Assembly: GCF_900107965.1 (NCBI RefSeq)
Contig: NZ_FNVU01000006.1
Span: 1,969-65,968, forward strand
Source: Actinacidiphila yanglinensis
GTDB taxonomy: Bacteria; Actinomycetota; Actinomycetes; Streptomycetales; Streptomycetaceae
Reading direction: 5' to 3'
DNA length: 64,000 bases
The notes under the pieces are model-generated. The model did no database searches, was not told the origin of the DNA, and saw nothing but the letters and a program-made list of their open reading frames with translations. Positions 44,282 through 54,142 of this stretch are shown here, one piece after another; the first letter of the stretch is position 1, and each line of letters begins with the position of its first letter. The translations under genes were made by a program, and so were the position numbers.

Positions 44282-45234
44282 GCGCCCCCTCCCGTCTCGG
44301 CGCCGCCGGCACCGGACGCGCCGGGCGCGACGCCCTGGGTGCCGAAGGACGCGCCGCCCGCGACGCCTTCGACCAGGTAGCGCTGGAGCAGGATGAACAG
44401 CACCATGATCGGCGCGGCCACGATGAAGGTGCCGGCCGCGATCAGCGGCCAGTTCTGCGAGTACTGGCCGAAGAACGAGTAGAGCCCGCGGGTGACCGGC
44501 CACAGCGCGGAGTCGGAGAGCATCACCAGCGGCAGGATCAGGTTGTTCCAGCCGTGCACGAAGCCGAAGATCCCGAAGGTGGCCAGCGCCGGTTTCATCT
44601 GCGGCATGACGATCGTGAAGATGAACCGGATGTACCCGCAGCCGTCCAGCGCCGCCGCCTCGTCGATCTCGCGCGGGATGCCCTTGATGTAGCCGACGAA
44701 GAAGAAGAACCCGGCGCCGGACAGGCTGGTCATGATCAGGTACCCGATCAGGCTGTTGTACAGGTGGAGGGTGCGGGCCTCGATGAACAGCGGGATCAGG
44801 CCGCCGGGCAGGAAGCCGGAGAAGATGAAGAACGTGTAGAGCCCGTTGGAGTACTTGAAGTAGCCCCGGGAGATGGGGAAGGCGAGGAAGACGCCGAGGA
44901 CGAGCGTGATGGCGTCGGGGACGGCCGCGTAGATCAGGCTGTTGACCATCTCCCGGCCGAAGTGCCCCTGCTGCCAGGCCGCCGAGAAGCTCTCGGTGGT
45001 CCACGGGTGGGGTGTGCCGGTGGGGTCCTGCAGGAAGCCGGTGTACGTCTTGAACGCCTGGAGCAGCACGTAGACCAGCGGCAGGGCGAACAGGCCGGCG
45101 GCGATGGCGAAGCAGAGCAGGTTCACCCCGGCCGCCCTGGTCCGCGCGCCGCTCACCAGCCGGCGCAGCATCGGGGCCGTGGCCTGCGGCGCCTCCGGGG
45201 CCTTCGGCGCCTTGGTCATCTGGAACGTCGTCAC
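44278..45234 (-). CDS. Sugar ABC transporter permease (MalG type)
   Basis: 318 residues with six membrane segments. The EAA loop is REIDEAAALDGCGYIRFIFTIVMPQMKPAL. The GTG at 45234 overlaps the previous permease stop by 4 bp. The C-terminal 25 residues are Gly/Ala-rich and extend past the last membrane helix. Second permease of the uronate-glycan importer; no ATPase is encoded here. Confidence 0.92.
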   Translation of the reverse strand: MTTFQMTKAPKAPEAPQATAPMLRRLVSGARTRAAGVNLLCFAIAAGLFALPLVYVLLQAFKTYTGFLQDPTGTPHPWTTESFSAAWQQGHFGREMVNSLIYAAVPDAITLVLGVFLAFPISRGYFKYSNGLYTFFIFSGFLPGGLIPLFIEARTLHLYNSLIGYLIMTSLSGAGFFFFVGYIKGIPREIDEAAALDGCGYIRFIFTIVMPQMKPALATFGIFGFVHGWNNLILPLVMLSDSALWPVTRGLYSFFGQYSQNWPLIAAGTFIVAAPIMVLFILLQRYLVEGVAGGASFGTQGVAPGASGAGGAETGGGA

Positions 45235-46130
45235 AGTGCCACCTCCCGCCGGCGCAGCACGTACAGCAGGCCGCCGCCGATCACGATCGTCAGCACGAAC
45301 TGGAGCATCGCCAGCATCGAGCCGTAGCCGAGCTGGCTGTCGCTGCCGAACGCGGCTTGGAACATGTAGAGCCCCAGGGTCTTGGTGCCGAAGTTGCCGC
45401 CGGTCAGCACCAGCACCAGGGCGTACTCGCCGAGCGTGGCCATGGTGGTGAGGAAGACGTTCACGGTGGTGGCCGAGGCCAGCAGCGGCCAGGTCACGTG
45501 CCGGAACACCCGCAGCCGCCCGGCGCCGTCCATGGCCGCGGCCTCGTAGACCGAGCGCGGGATGTTCCGCAGCCCGGCGATGTAGAGGAGCATCGAGTAG
45601 CCGGAGAACATCCAGACGTTCACCATCATCACCAGCAGCAGGGCCAGTGAACTCGACCCGAGAAAGGCGGAGTTGATGCCGAACAGGCTGTGCACGACCT
45701 TCTCCGCCGGTCCGGAGTAGGGGTCGAGCATCAGGGAGAAGACCGCGCCGACCACCGTGACGGAGAAGATCTGCGGCATGAAGATCAGCGCCCGGTAGAA
45801 GGTGTAGGAGCGGCCGCTCCGGTTGAGCAGCAGGGCGAGCCCGAGGCCGATGGCGTTCTGCAGCACGGTCACGCCGACCACGTAGATCAGCGTGACCCGT
45901 ACCGCGCTCCACAGCTGCGGCAGCAGGGAGGTGAAGGCCGTGTGGTAGTTGCACATGCCGCAGTAGTTCAGTGGCGTGCCGGGGAGTCCGGAGTACCTGG
46001 TGAACGAGTAGAGGATGGTGGCCAGGGACGGGTAGAGCCCGAACATCAGCCAGCCGGCTCCCGGTATCGCGATGCTGGCCCAGGGGATGAACCGCCGCGT
46101 CCGTTGGGTTCCGAAGGGACAGCGTGCCAC
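45231..46130 (-). CDS. Sugar ABC transporter permease (MalF type)
   Basis: 299 residues with six membrane segments. The EAA motif is RSVYEAAAMDGAGRLRVFRHVTWPLL. It starts at a GTG at 46130 with AAGGAGG upstream, 39 bp after the binding-protein stop. The N-terminal CPFGTQRTRRF region and the periplasmic loop NYCGMCNYH contain several Cys, unusual for this family. Confidence 0.92.
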   Translation of the reverse strand: MARCPFGTQRTRRFIPWASIAIPGAGWLMFGLYPSLATILYSFTRYSGLPGTPLNYCGMCNYHTAFTSLLPQLWSAVRVTLIYVVGVTVLQNAIGLGLALLLNRSGRSYTFYRALIFMPQIFSVTVVGAVFSLMLDPYSGPAEKVVHSLFGINSAFLGSSSLALLLVMMVNVWMFSGYSMLLYIAGLRNIPRSVYEAAAMDGAGRLRVFRHVTWPLLASATTVNVFLTTMATLGEYALVLVLTGGNFGTKTLGLYMFQAAFGSDSQLGYGSMLAMLQFVLTIVIGGGLLYVLRRREVAL

Positions 46131-46169
46131 GCCGTGCCTCCTTCCTGATTCGTGGTGGGGCGGCGGGGG

Positions 46170-47516
46170 TCAGCCCTTGACCGACTTGCGGTACGCGGTG
46201 GCCGAGCGGTTGAGGATGGTGTCGACGCTGTCACCGCCGATCGGCTTCAGCTTGTAGAAGTCGGGCCCGGCCGCGTCCAGGGGCGCGCCCGCGGGCACCC
46301 AGGGGTTGGCGAGCTGCTGGAAGGCGCCGTCCATGTGGCCGTTGAGCCAGTCCATCCAGTCCAGGCCGGTGTTCTGCACCGCGGGCTGGGTGGAGACCGA
46401 GCCGGTCAGCTTCAGCCACTGCTGGTAGTTCTCCGGCTGGGAGAACATCGACAGCCAGTCCATCGCCAGTTGCCGGTGCTTCGCGCTGGTCGGCACCATC
46501 CAGGTGAGGTCCGGGCGCAGCGAGACGCGGTTGGCCGAGGCGGTGTCGGTGCCCGGCATGGTGAAGAAGCCGAGCTTGAGGCCGGGGTTGGCCTTCTGGA
46601 TGACCGCCCCGTCCCACGAACCGTCCAGCAGGAACGGGTAGTCATTGGCGCGTGCCGCCCAGACGCCGGGCGCGGTCAGCTGGGCGACGCCCGCCGCGTT
46701 CGGCTCGATGTACTTCATGACCTGCTCGTAGCGCGCGGACGCGTCCTGGTAGACCGGGTCGGTCCAGGACTGGGTGCCCTTCCAGAACGCGTCGGCCCGG
46801 TCGTCGGACACCTTGACCGAGTCGGCGGCGGGCTTGCCCGCCATGAGCGCCTGGTTCTCGACGCCCTGCCACACGCCGCCCTGCATCCCGTCCTTGCCGG
46901 ACACAAAGATCGGGGTGACGCCGGCCTTCTTGAGCTGCGCGCAGTCGTCGACGAACTCCTGGAACGTGGTCGGTACGCTCAAGTGGTACTTGGCGAGGAG
47001 GTCCTTCTTGTACCAGATCGCCCCCGCGGCGGCGTACTGCGCGGCCATCACGCCGTACACCCCGCCGCCGTGCCCGACCGCGGCGGCCTGCTCGGTCGCG
47101 TCGTAGTTCTTCATGAACGGTTCGTTCTTGAGGTCCACCAGCTGCCCGGCCTGGATCAGGGCGGCGGCCCCGGCGGGCTTGAGGCTGGTGTAGCTGGGGG
47201 CGAAGCCCGCCTGGGTGGGCGCGGCCAGGCCCAGCACGTCGACGGACTTGGACTGCAGCAGGCTGTTCCACAGCGTCCCCCAGGCGCCGTTGGAGGTGGG
47301 CGCCTGCTGGATCTTGACCTTCACCCCGGGGTGGGCCTTCTCGAACTTGGCGTCGAGCTGCTCGGTGAACTGGATGGCGCCGGGGTTGGTCCACTCCGCG
47401 ACCGTGAGGGTGGTGGTCGCGCCACCGCCGCCGGACGAGGAGGAACTGCAGCCGGTGAGGCCGAGCGACAGGCACGCGGCCGCGGCCAGCAGGGTGACGG
47501 ATGTACGGGATCTCAT
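46170..47516 (-). CDS. Sugar ABC transporter substrate-binding lipoprotein
   Basis: 448 residues. Signal peptide with lipobox LTGC (Cys at about 23), then a Ser/Gly-rich tether and a family-1 solute-binding fold (TLTVAEWTNPGAIQFTEQLDAKF). It delivers the ligand to the two permeases downstream. Operon context with ManD, udh and galactosidases suggests an oligosaccharide containing uronic acid and galactose. Confidence 0.93.
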   Translation of the reverse strand: MRSRTSVTLLAAAACLSLGLTGCSSSSSGGGGATTTLTVAEWTNPGAIQFTEQLDAKFEKAHPGVKVKIQQAPTSNGAWGTLWNSLLQSKSVDVLGLAAPTQAGFAPSYTSLKPAGAAALIQAGQLVDLKNEPFMKNYDATEQAAAVGHGGGVYGVMAAQYAAAGAIWYKKDLLAKYHLSVPTTFQEFVDDCAQLKKAGVTPIFVSGKDGMQGGVWQGVENQALMAGKPAADSVKVSDDRADAFWKGTQSWTDPVYQDASARYEQVMKYIEPNAAGVAQLTAPGVWAARANDYPFLLDGSWDGAVIQKANPGLKLGFFTMPGTDTASANRVSLRPDLTWMVPTSAKHRQLAMDWLSMFSQPENYQQWLKLTGSVSTQPAVQNTGLDWMDWLNGHMDGAFQQLANPWVPAGAPLDAAGPDFYKLKPIGGDSVDTILNRSATAYRKSVKG

Positions 47517-47586
47517 GCGGGTTGCTCCTTGGGTGAGGCGGCGGGAAGAGGGGGAGGCGGGGTGCCGGGCCGAGCGGGGCTTCGGG

Positions 47587-48888
47587 TCAGGGGCGCTGGA
47601 GGGCGCCGTCGGCCCGCCGGGGCGGTTTCCATGCCTGACCGGGCAGCGCCGCGGGCCGGGGCGGGTACTTGTGCGCGAGGTGCTCGTCGAGGTCGACGCC
47701 GAGTCCGGGGCGGTCGCTCGGCCACAGGTGGCCGTCGCGGATCTCGGGGCACCCGGGGAACACCTCCTGCGCGGCCGGGCCGAACAGGTGCTGCTCCTGG
47801 ATGCCGAAGTTGGGCGCGGCCATGTCGAGGGCGAGGTTGGCGGCGTGGCCGATCGGCGAGACGTCGCCCGGGCCGTGCCAGGCGGTGCGCACGCCGAACA
47901 GCTCGCAGGTGTGGGCCAGCCGCCAGGCGGGGGTGATGCCGCCGATGGCGGAGACGTGCACGCGGATGAAGTCGCACAGCCGCTCCTGGACGACCGGGCG
48001 GTACTCCGCGGGGTTGGTGAACAGCTCGCCGATCGCGATCGGCGTCGAGGTGCGGCCGCGCAGCACCCGCAGCCACTCGATGTCCTCCGGCGCGACCGGG
48101 TCCTCCAGGTAGAACAGGTCGTACGGTTCCAGGTCCGCCGCGATCCGCACGGCGTCGGTGGGGTGCACCCGCTCGTGCACGTCGTGGATCAGCTCGACCT
48201 CGGGGCCCGCGTGCTCGCGCAGGTGCGCGAACAGCCCGCGGACCGCGCGCCGGTAGGCCGCCGGGTCCCAGGCGTCGGCGGTCAGCGGCCGGTGGGCGCC
48301 GACCGCGGCAGCGGCGGCCGGCGCCCCGTAGGTGCCCGCCCCCGGCACGGCGACCTGGCAGCGCACGTGCCGGTAGCCCTCGGCCATCAGGGCCAGCACC
48401 TCGTCGGTGACCTCCTCGGGGTCCCGCCCCGCGGCGTGCGCGTACAGCGGCACCGCGGTGCGGCAGCGCCCGCCGAGCAGTTGCCACACCGGCAGCCCGG
48501 CCTGCTTGCCCTTGATGTCCCACAGCGCCATGTCCACGCCGGACAGGGCGTTGTTGAGCACCGGGCCCGAGCGCCAGTAGCCGCTCACGTGCAGGGTCGA
48601 CACGATGTCGGTGATGTCGGCCGGGTCGCGCCCGACGAGCTGCGGCGCCAGGTACTCGTCGACCGCGGTGGCGACCGCCGCCGCGCGCTGGGTGAAGGTG
48701 GCGCAGCCGAGCCCGTAGAGCCCGGGCTCGCTGGTGTCCACCCGCACCACGACGAGCGTGGTGCCGGCCGGCGCGGTCAGGATGGTCCGTACGCCGGTGA
48801 TGCGGACGCCGGACGGCTGCGCCCACGGCGGCTCGACGGGCTCGGGCGCCGGCGGCGGTGCGCCGGCATCGGCTGCGGGGTCGCTCAC
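47587..48888 (-). CDS. ManD/RspA-type sugar-acid dehydratase (enolase superfamily)
   Basis: 433 residues. The N-terminal capping domain (GCATFTQRAAAVATAVDEYLAP) is followed by the barrel. LIHDVHERVHP, LFYLEDPVAPED and IAIGELFTNP supply Asp/Glu metal ligands. FIRVHVSAIGGITPAWRLAHTCELF and TAWHGPGDVSPIGHAANLALD match the mannonate/gluconate dehydratase (ManD) group. It should convert an aldonate to a 2-keto-3-deoxy acid. Mannonate and gluconate cannot be told apart here. A Pro-rich stretch precedes the first strand. Confidence 0.85.
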   Translation of the reverse strand: MSDPAADAGAPPPAPEPVEPPWAQPSGVRITGVRTILTAPAGTTLVVVRVDTSEPGLYGLGCATFTQRAAAVATAVDEYLAPQLVGRDPADITDIVSTLHVSGYWRSGPVLNNALSGVDMALWDIKGKQAGLPVWQLLGGRCRTAVPLYAHAAGRDPEEVTDEVLALMAEGYRHVRCQVAVPGAGTYGAPAAAAAVGAHRPLTADAWDPAAYRRAVRGLFAHLREHAGPEVELIHDVHERVHPTDAVRIAADLEPYDLFYLEDPVAPEDIEWLRVLRGRTSTPIAIGELFTNPAEYRPVVQERLCDFIRVHVSAIGGITPAWRLAHTCELFGVRTAWHGPGDVSPIGHAANLALDMAAPNFGIQEQHLFGPAAQEVFPGCPEIRDGHLWPSDRPGLGVDLDEHLAHKYPPRPAALPGQAWKPPRRADGALQRP

Positions 48889-48985
48889 GGGAGGGGCTCC
48901 TGGTTCTGGGACGGACCGGACGGGTCGGGCGGGTCAGGCGGGTCGGGCGGGTCAGGCGCGCGGGGGTTCCCGCGCCGGGTGCGGC

Positions 48986-51895
48986 TCAGCGGCCGATGCC
49001 CCAGCGGGTGTCCACGCGCCCGCCGGCGAACTGGGCGCCGGTGCCCCAGAACGGCGCGAAGTTGTAGCAGCCCGAGGTCGGGGGCTCCGCGGTGGTGGTC
49101 GAGTAGGTGGCGCCGTGGCCGCCGGTGCCGGCGTCCGTCACCTGGACGGCGAACGTCGCCGGGGTGACGGTGCCGGGGCGGGCGGCCCGTACCGCGGCGG
49201 CCAGCTCGGGCAACTGGCTCCAGGCGAGCGCGATCTCGTACCGGGTCTGCTTGCCGGTGTCGTCCCGGGAGACCAGCACGCGGCCCTCGGTGCCGCTGTC
49301 CGGCTTCGCGTCGAGCGGGCCGAGCGGGGTGGGGAGCACCGCGTTGGTCGGGTAGAAGGTCTGGTAGTTGGTGCCGGGCGCGAGTTGCCGGTGCAGTTCG
49401 GAGACGCCGCCGGTGGCCAGGGTCGCCACGTACAGGTGGGAGATCGACCGCAGGCACTTCTCGTAGTGCGCGTCGCCCGCGAGCAGGTCCTCGGTCTTGT
49501 CGGCCAGCGCGTCGAAGGCCAGCTGGACGCTGTCCGCCTGGAACGGGAAGAGGTACGCGTTGCTGGTGAAGGGCACGTGGGACAGCTGGACGTCGTCCTC
49601 GACCACCGCCCGGACGTACAGGAAGGCGTGGTCCCAGGCGGCCTGGAACGCGTAGGACCTGGTGTCACCGGCCGCGGTGGTGCTGGTCATCGTCACCGGG
49701 ACGACGTCGTTCCACTGGCTGGCGCTGCCGCCGACGGTGATCGAGCGGAAGGGCAGGTAGGCGACCTGGACGTCCTGTGTCCCGGTCTGCTGCAGGTCCG
49801 GCCGTCCCGGCACCGTGACCGCGTAGCCGACGGGGTAGCGGTTCTCGTCGACCGCCGTGCAGGCCCTGACCGGGAAGCTGAGCGTCCTCGACTCCCCGGG
49901 GGCGAGGTCCACCACCGGCGACACCGTCGGCGCCACCTGCCAGCCGGACGGCGGGGTGATCCGCAGTTGCGCGCCCAGCCGCTGCGGCGAGACGTTCTCC
50001 ACCCGGGCCTCGATGGTGGTGGTGGTATCCAGCGGTTTGGTGAAGGACAGCAGGCTGACCTTCACCGGGGTGCTGTAGTCGAAACTCGCACCCTTGGTCA
50101 GCACCGCCTTGAGCGCGGCGGGGCTCAGGTCGCTGTCGAAGTACAGGACCTCCCACGGGTTCAGCGGGAGGGTGACCCGAGCGGAGCGGCCGTCGGCGAG
50201 CCGGCGTCCGAGGTAGTCGTAGACGCGGATGCCGCGCGCGCCGTCCAGGGTGAGTGTGCCGGAGTAGCCGGCCGCCTGGTGCTGCTCGGTGCCGTCGTAG
50301 AGCTGGTCGGAGTAGACGGCGGCGCGGCCCTTGCCGTCGGTGCCGCGGAAGAGGAAGCCCCAGGTGGACTTGGCGTCCGGGTAGAGCTCGCCCTCCATCC
50401 GGGAGTCCTCCAGCAGGCCGGTCATGGTGGCGTAGGCGACGACCGCGGGCTTCGGGGTCCTCGTGGTGTAGTCGTAGATGTCGAAGTCGTCGCCGGAGTA
50501 CGCCTTGTCGTAGGACAGCGAGAACCAGAAGGCCCGGACCGGGGAGCCCTCCTCGACGCCGGCGAGCATGTGCAGCAGGTACGTCGGGGCGACCGTGCGG
50601 GCCACGCCGTAGGGGGCCTGGCCGGCCGGCACGTCGGTGAAGTTGAACTCGGCGTTGCCCAGTTCGGTCTGCCACTGGCCGCCGCGGCCCTTGCTGCGCG
50701 ACGACTGCCGGTCCAATTTGATCTGGGTCTTGGTCATCGCGTACTGCGTCGGGTCGGGGTAGCCGTAGGCGTGGTTCACCGAGCCGTCGATGTAGCCGGT
50801 GTCCTTCGACCCCTGGGCGTACACGATGTCGCGGTTGTAGGTGACCGATCCGCCGCCGATCAGATTGACGTCGGGGAAGTCCGGCTTGACCCGGTCCCAG
50901 ATGAGCTTGCACATGTCGCGGTAGTCCTGCGCGTCGCCGGTCATCCAGGTCCAGCCGTGCACCCACGGCTCGTTCCACAGCTCCCAGTTCTGCACCAGGT
51001 CCTGCAGCGGCGCGATGGAGTGGTAGACCATGTCGGCGTGCGCGGCCAGGTCCTTGGGCCGGTTCTGGTAGAGCAGCACCGGCTTGCCGTCCGGGCCGGG
51101 CTCGACGTTCCAGGACATGTTGTAGTTGATGCTGCCGAGGGCCTCGATGCCGTAGCTGTTCCACTCCTGGACCTCGGCGCGGGCGGCGTCGATCGCGGGC
51201 TGCTGCCAGAACACGCCCGGCGCGGGCGAGACGGTGTCCGGTTCGACGGCGACGATGCCGCGCGTCCACTTCACGCCGATGCGCTGGGCGATCTGCTTGG
51301 TGATGACCGGCGACGACTCCGACCGGATGCCCATCCCGAACGACGAGTCCGGCCGCCGGTCCGCGATCGTCGGGCGGATCACGCCGAGCCCGAGGGTCTG
51401 GTCGAGCAGCGGGGCGGCGGCCGGGTCGCTGCCGGTGACGGTGACCTTGACGGCGTAGAAGTCGGGGTCGAGGGAGCCGAGCGCGATGGTGGTGGTGCTC
51501 GCGGTTCCCGCGGCGGCGGTGAACGCGGTGGTCCCGCCGCGGATCGCGGCGCCGAGGCGGGCGGACACCGACCAGGTCACCGAACCGCTCAGCGGCGTCG
51601 TGGGGTTGAACACGACCAGCAGGGCGGGGGTCGCCGGGGCGTCGCCCCCGACCGGGTAGAGCCCGGTCGGGTCGGAGAACCCGGCGGCGACCACGGGCAC
51701 CGCGGCGGCCGGTGCCGCGGCGCCCGCGGGTGCGGCGGCCTCGGCGGCCGGCGCGACACCCCAGTCCAGGGCGCCGGCGGCCGCGGCGGCGGCCATGGTG
51801 GCGGCGCCGTAGCCCATGACCTTGCGGCGGGAGATCTCTGCGGGGGCCGGCGCTGCCGGGGTGGAACGGTCGGATCTGGCGGGGCTGTCGGTCAC
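48986..51895 (-). CDS. Tat-exported GH39-like glycoside hydrolase with C-terminal binding domain
   Basis: 969 residues. A twin-arginine signal (SRRKVMGYGAATMAAAAA) predicts folded export. After a beta-sandwich, the clan-A TIM barrel carries the likely acid/base Glu309 in NWELWNEPWVHGW and the likely nucleophile Glu411 in WQTELGNAEFNF. The following region has an all-beta domain with NPWEVLYFDSDL. The last 200 residues resemble family-9-type carbohydrate-binding/DOMON modules (WDHAFLYVRAVVEDDVQL). It is the only clearly exported glycosidase of the block and so a candidate for the first extracellular cut. Substrate unknown. Confidence 0.82.
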   Translation of the reverse strand: MTDSPARSDRSTPAAPAPAEISRRKVMGYGAATMAAAAAAGALDWGVAPAAEAAAPAGAAAPAAAVPVVAAGFSDPTGLYPVGGDAPATPALLVVFNPTTPLSGSVTWSVSARLGAAIRGGTTAFTAAAGTASTTTIALGSLDPDFYAVKVTVTGSDPAAAPLLDQTLGLGVIRPTIADRRPDSSFGMGIRSESSPVITKQIAQRIGVKWTRGIVAVEPDTVSPAPGVFWQQPAIDAARAEVQEWNSYGIEALGSINYNMSWNVEPGPDGKPVLLYQNRPKDLAAHADMVYHSIAPLQDLVQNWELWNEPWVHGWTWMTGDAQDYRDMCKLIWDRVKPDFPDVNLIGGGSVTYNRDIVYAQGSKDTGYIDGSVNHAYGYPDPTQYAMTKTQIKLDRQSSRSKGRGGQWQTELGNAEFNFTDVPAGQAPYGVARTVAPTYLLHMLAGVEEGSPVRAFWFSLSYDKAYSGDDFDIYDYTTRTPKPAVVAYATMTGLLEDSRMEGELYPDAKSTWGFLFRGTDGKGRAAVYSDQLYDGTEQHQAAGYSGTLTLDGARGIRVYDYLGRRLADGRSARVTLPLNPWEVLYFDSDLSPAALKAVLTKGASFDYSTPVKVSLLSFTKPLDTTTTIEARVENVSPQRLGAQLRITPPSGWQVAPTVSPVVDLAPGESRTLSFPVRACTAVDENRYPVGYAVTVPGRPDLQQTGTQDVQVAYLPFRSITVGGSASQWNDVVPVTMTSTTAAGDTRSYAFQAAWDHAFLYVRAVVEDDVQLSHVPFTSNAYLFPFQADSVQLAFDALADKTEDLLAGDAHYEKCLRSISHLYVATLATGGVSELHRQLAPGTNYQTFYPTNAVLPTPLGPLDAKPDSGTEGRVLVSRDDTGKQTRYEIALAWSQLPELAAAVRAARPGTVTPATFAVQVTDAGTGGHGATYSTTTAEPPTSGCYNFAPFWGTGAQFAGGRVDTRWGIGR

Positions 51896-51922
51896 GGTCG
51901 GTCCTCTTCCGTCGTCGGCTCT

Positions 51923-53866
51923 TCAGCGCGGTGATGCGTCGGGGGACTCCGGCCTGAGGACGCACAGGCCGGAGGGGGGAACGGCGATCCGGGTGAGTCC
52001 GGGGCCCAGCGTCCGCGGGTCCGAACCCGCGGGCCGGCCGCAGGCGTCGAAGGCCTCGCACCGGACGCGGACGCCCGGTCCTTCAACGTCCAGCGCCACC
52101 TCGGCGGCGGCCGTGGAGTTGACCAGGGCCACCTCGGTACGGCCCGCCAGGCGGATCGGGGCGATGCGGTGCTCGGCGTAGTAGGCGATGACGGCGCGCG
52201 GTCCCAGGCTCGCGGTCACCGTCTGGTGGAGCAGGTCGGGACGACCGGTCCACAGCTCGCCGCGGGTCAGGACGTCGCGGTGGGTGCGCCAGAAGTCGAG
52301 CCAGAACACCGTCATCGCGTGCTGCTCGGCGGGCAGTCGGGCCAGCTCGACCGAGATCTGCGGGGTCGCGAACAGGGCGGAGTGCAGTTGCCGGGCCGCC
52401 GCCTGCGCCGGGGCCCCGGGGTCCCACATGAGCATGTCCGAGTGGACCGCGGCGGTCCCGGCGAGCACGCCGACGTCCAGGGTGCGCACCCGGTTGGCCG
52501 TGGCGTCGGCCGGGCAGTCGGCGGCCCGCAGCAGGTTGCCGAAGCCGTGCATGCCGGGGCCGGTGTAGGGCTGCCGCAGTTCCACCAGCAGCTCGTCGCC
52601 GCGCAGCTCGCGCAGCCGGTCCCGCAGCTCGGTCAGCAACTCCCGCACGGCCAGGCCGACATCGGCCCCGGGCCCGGCACCGGACACGGTCCCGGGTCCG
52701 GCGCCGGCGGCCGCTTCCGGAACGGTGCCGGCACCGGTGGCGACGTCGGTGCCGGCGTCCGTGGAGGCACCACCGCCGGCACCGGCGCCGTCATCGCTGC
52801 CGGCCCCCTCGCCCGCCCGGTCCGCGTACGCCGTCGCGAAGTCCAGGAAGTCGATCTTCAGCCCGTCGAGCCCGTAGCGGCGCACCAGCTCGACGCAGGA
52901 GTCGACGGCGAACCGCCGCGCCTCCGGCCGGCGCGGGTCCAGCACCCGGCAACCGAGCCGGTCGATGGCGTGCGGCGCGAACGCGGCCATCTCCCGGTGC
53001 GCCGCGGTGCGTTCGCCGACCAGCAGCGGGGCGATCCACGCCACGTAGCGCAGTCCCATGCCCTGCACGGCCTTCACGTGCGCGGCGAAGTCCGGGAACT
53101 TCACCGGGTCCGGTGTCCAGTCGCCGCTGCCGGAGTAGCCGGCGCCCTGCGCGTGCCGCTGCCAGCCGTCGTCCAGCAGCAGCACCCCGCAGCCGGCCGC
53201 CGCGGCGCGTTCGGCCTCCGCCTCGACCCCTTCGGCGGTCACGTCGCGGTGCATCGCGTACCAGGTGGAGTACGCCGGGGTGCGGGCCGCGTCGGGGGTG
53301 GGCAGGGCGCCGCCGTCCGGCAGCCCGCGGGTCAGCGCGCGTACGGCGTCGGCCCAGGGGCGGCCGGGCGGTTGGAGGCGGATCCGGCAGGACTCCCCCG
53401 CGCGCAGGTCCATCGCGAGCCAGACGCCGAAGCGGCCCGAGTCCTCGCCGACGCCGAACCGCAGCCGGGTGGTGGCCGCGAGCCGGTCGGACCCGAAGGC
53501 CAGCAGTGTCCGGCCCGCCGTGTCGTAGAGGCAGCCCAGCGGCGCGGAGTCGACCAGGCCGACCGTGCGCCACGGGTTCGCCCAGTCCGCCACCAGGTGG
53601 CGGTCCCAGCCCGCCCCCGGGTGCCAGTAGCCGGCGGCGTCGCCGAGCGGAACGTCCAGGCGCAGCACGGTCGTTGCGGCGCCGCCGGCTTGTACGTGCA
53701 GCACCGGGAACGGGCCGGCGTCCGCCGCGGCCCCCGCGTCCGCCCCCTCGCCGGCGGGCTCGACGCTCAGCCGCGCGCCGTCCGTCAGCAGGCTGACCCT
53801 GGCACCCTGCACGTGCAGCGCGTCACGGGCGACCCACAGCCGTGCCGGGTCGGCGAACTCGGCCAT
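51923..53866 (-). CDS. Alpha-galactosidase-like glycoside hydrolase (clan D), with a disordered insertion
   Basis: 647 residues, no signal peptide. Beta-sandwich to about 190, then the TIM barrel: TPAYSTWYAMHRDV, GVLLLDDGWQ and the likely nucleophile Asp339 in GLKIDFLDFATAY. Residues about 350-402 are a Gly/Ala/Thr-rich insertion that looks disordered and sits right after the nucleophile strand. The barrel resumes with LAVRELLTELRDRLRELRGDELLVELRQPYTGPG. First gene of the minus-strand operon; a LacI operator lies about 45 bp upstream. The ATG at 53866 has AAAGGAG at good spacing. Confidence 0.83.
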   Translation of the reverse strand: MAEFADPARLWVARDALHVQGARVSLLTDGARLSVEPAGEGADAGAAADAGPFPVLHVQAGGAATTVLRLDVPLGDAAGYWHPGAGWDRHLVADWANPWRTVGLVDSAPLGCLYDTAGRTLLAFGSDRLAATTRLRFGVGEDSGRFGVWLAMDLRAGESCRIRLQPPGRPWADAVRALTRGLPDGGALPTPDAARTPAYSTWYAMHRDVTAEGVEAEAERAAAAGCGVLLLDDGWQRHAQGAGYSGSGDWTPDPVKFPDFAAHVKAVQGMGLRYVAWIAPLLVGERTAAHREMAAFAPHAIDRLGCRVLDPRRPEARRFAVDSCVELVRRYGLDGLKIDFLDFATAYADRAGEGAGSDDGAGAGGGASTDAGTDVATGAGTVPEAAAGAGPGTVSGAGPGADVGLAVRELLTELRDRLRELRGDELLVELRQPYTGPGMHGFGNLLRAADCPADATANRVRTLDVGVLAGTAAVHSDMLMWDPGAPAQAAARQLHSALFATPQISVELARLPAEQHAMTVFWLDFWRTHRDVLTRGELWTGRPDLLHQTVTASLGPRAVIAYYAEHRIAPIRLAGRTEVALVNSTAAAEVALDVEGPGVRVRCEAFDACGRPAGSDPRTLGPGLTRIAVPPSGLCVLRPESPDASPR

Positions 53867-53907
53867 CACCACTCCTTTCCGCGGTGCGGGGACAACCCCG
53901 GTCCCGC

Positions 53908-53922
53908 GAGACAACGTTGGCC
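53908..53922. promoter_or_regulatory. LacI operator upstream of the main glycan operon
   Basis: GAGACAACGTTGGCC is the exact reverse complement of the site before the lacI gene at 56291-56305. Its ACAACGTTG core lies about 45 bp before the alpha-galactosidase start codon. Confidence 0.75.
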
Positions 53923-54142
53923 AGCGACCCGGACAGCAGGAACCGCACGGGCCTTCTCCGGAGAACGACAGGCATGCCAGGGCACACACCATGGCCTGAC
54001 CAGCAGTTGAGGACTTCGTGCCTGGTCAGAAGCGCCATGGCACCTGTCGGATCGTCAACCGCGCACGATGGCAGGAGGATTCGGGCCAGCGCACCGGCCC
54101 GGCCGTCCTCCTCGGGCGGTCGTGCTGAACCCTAGCCACGCG

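Noticed and set aside
40226..44380. A 1384-codon plus-strand open frame opposite the large operon protein
   Set aside because: Antisense shadow. The minus strand has coupled starts and plausible folds, and the plus frame has none.
48734..51934. A 1066-codon plus-strand open frame opposite the GH39-like gene
   Set aside because: Antisense shadow with low-complexity Gly/Arg/Val composition.
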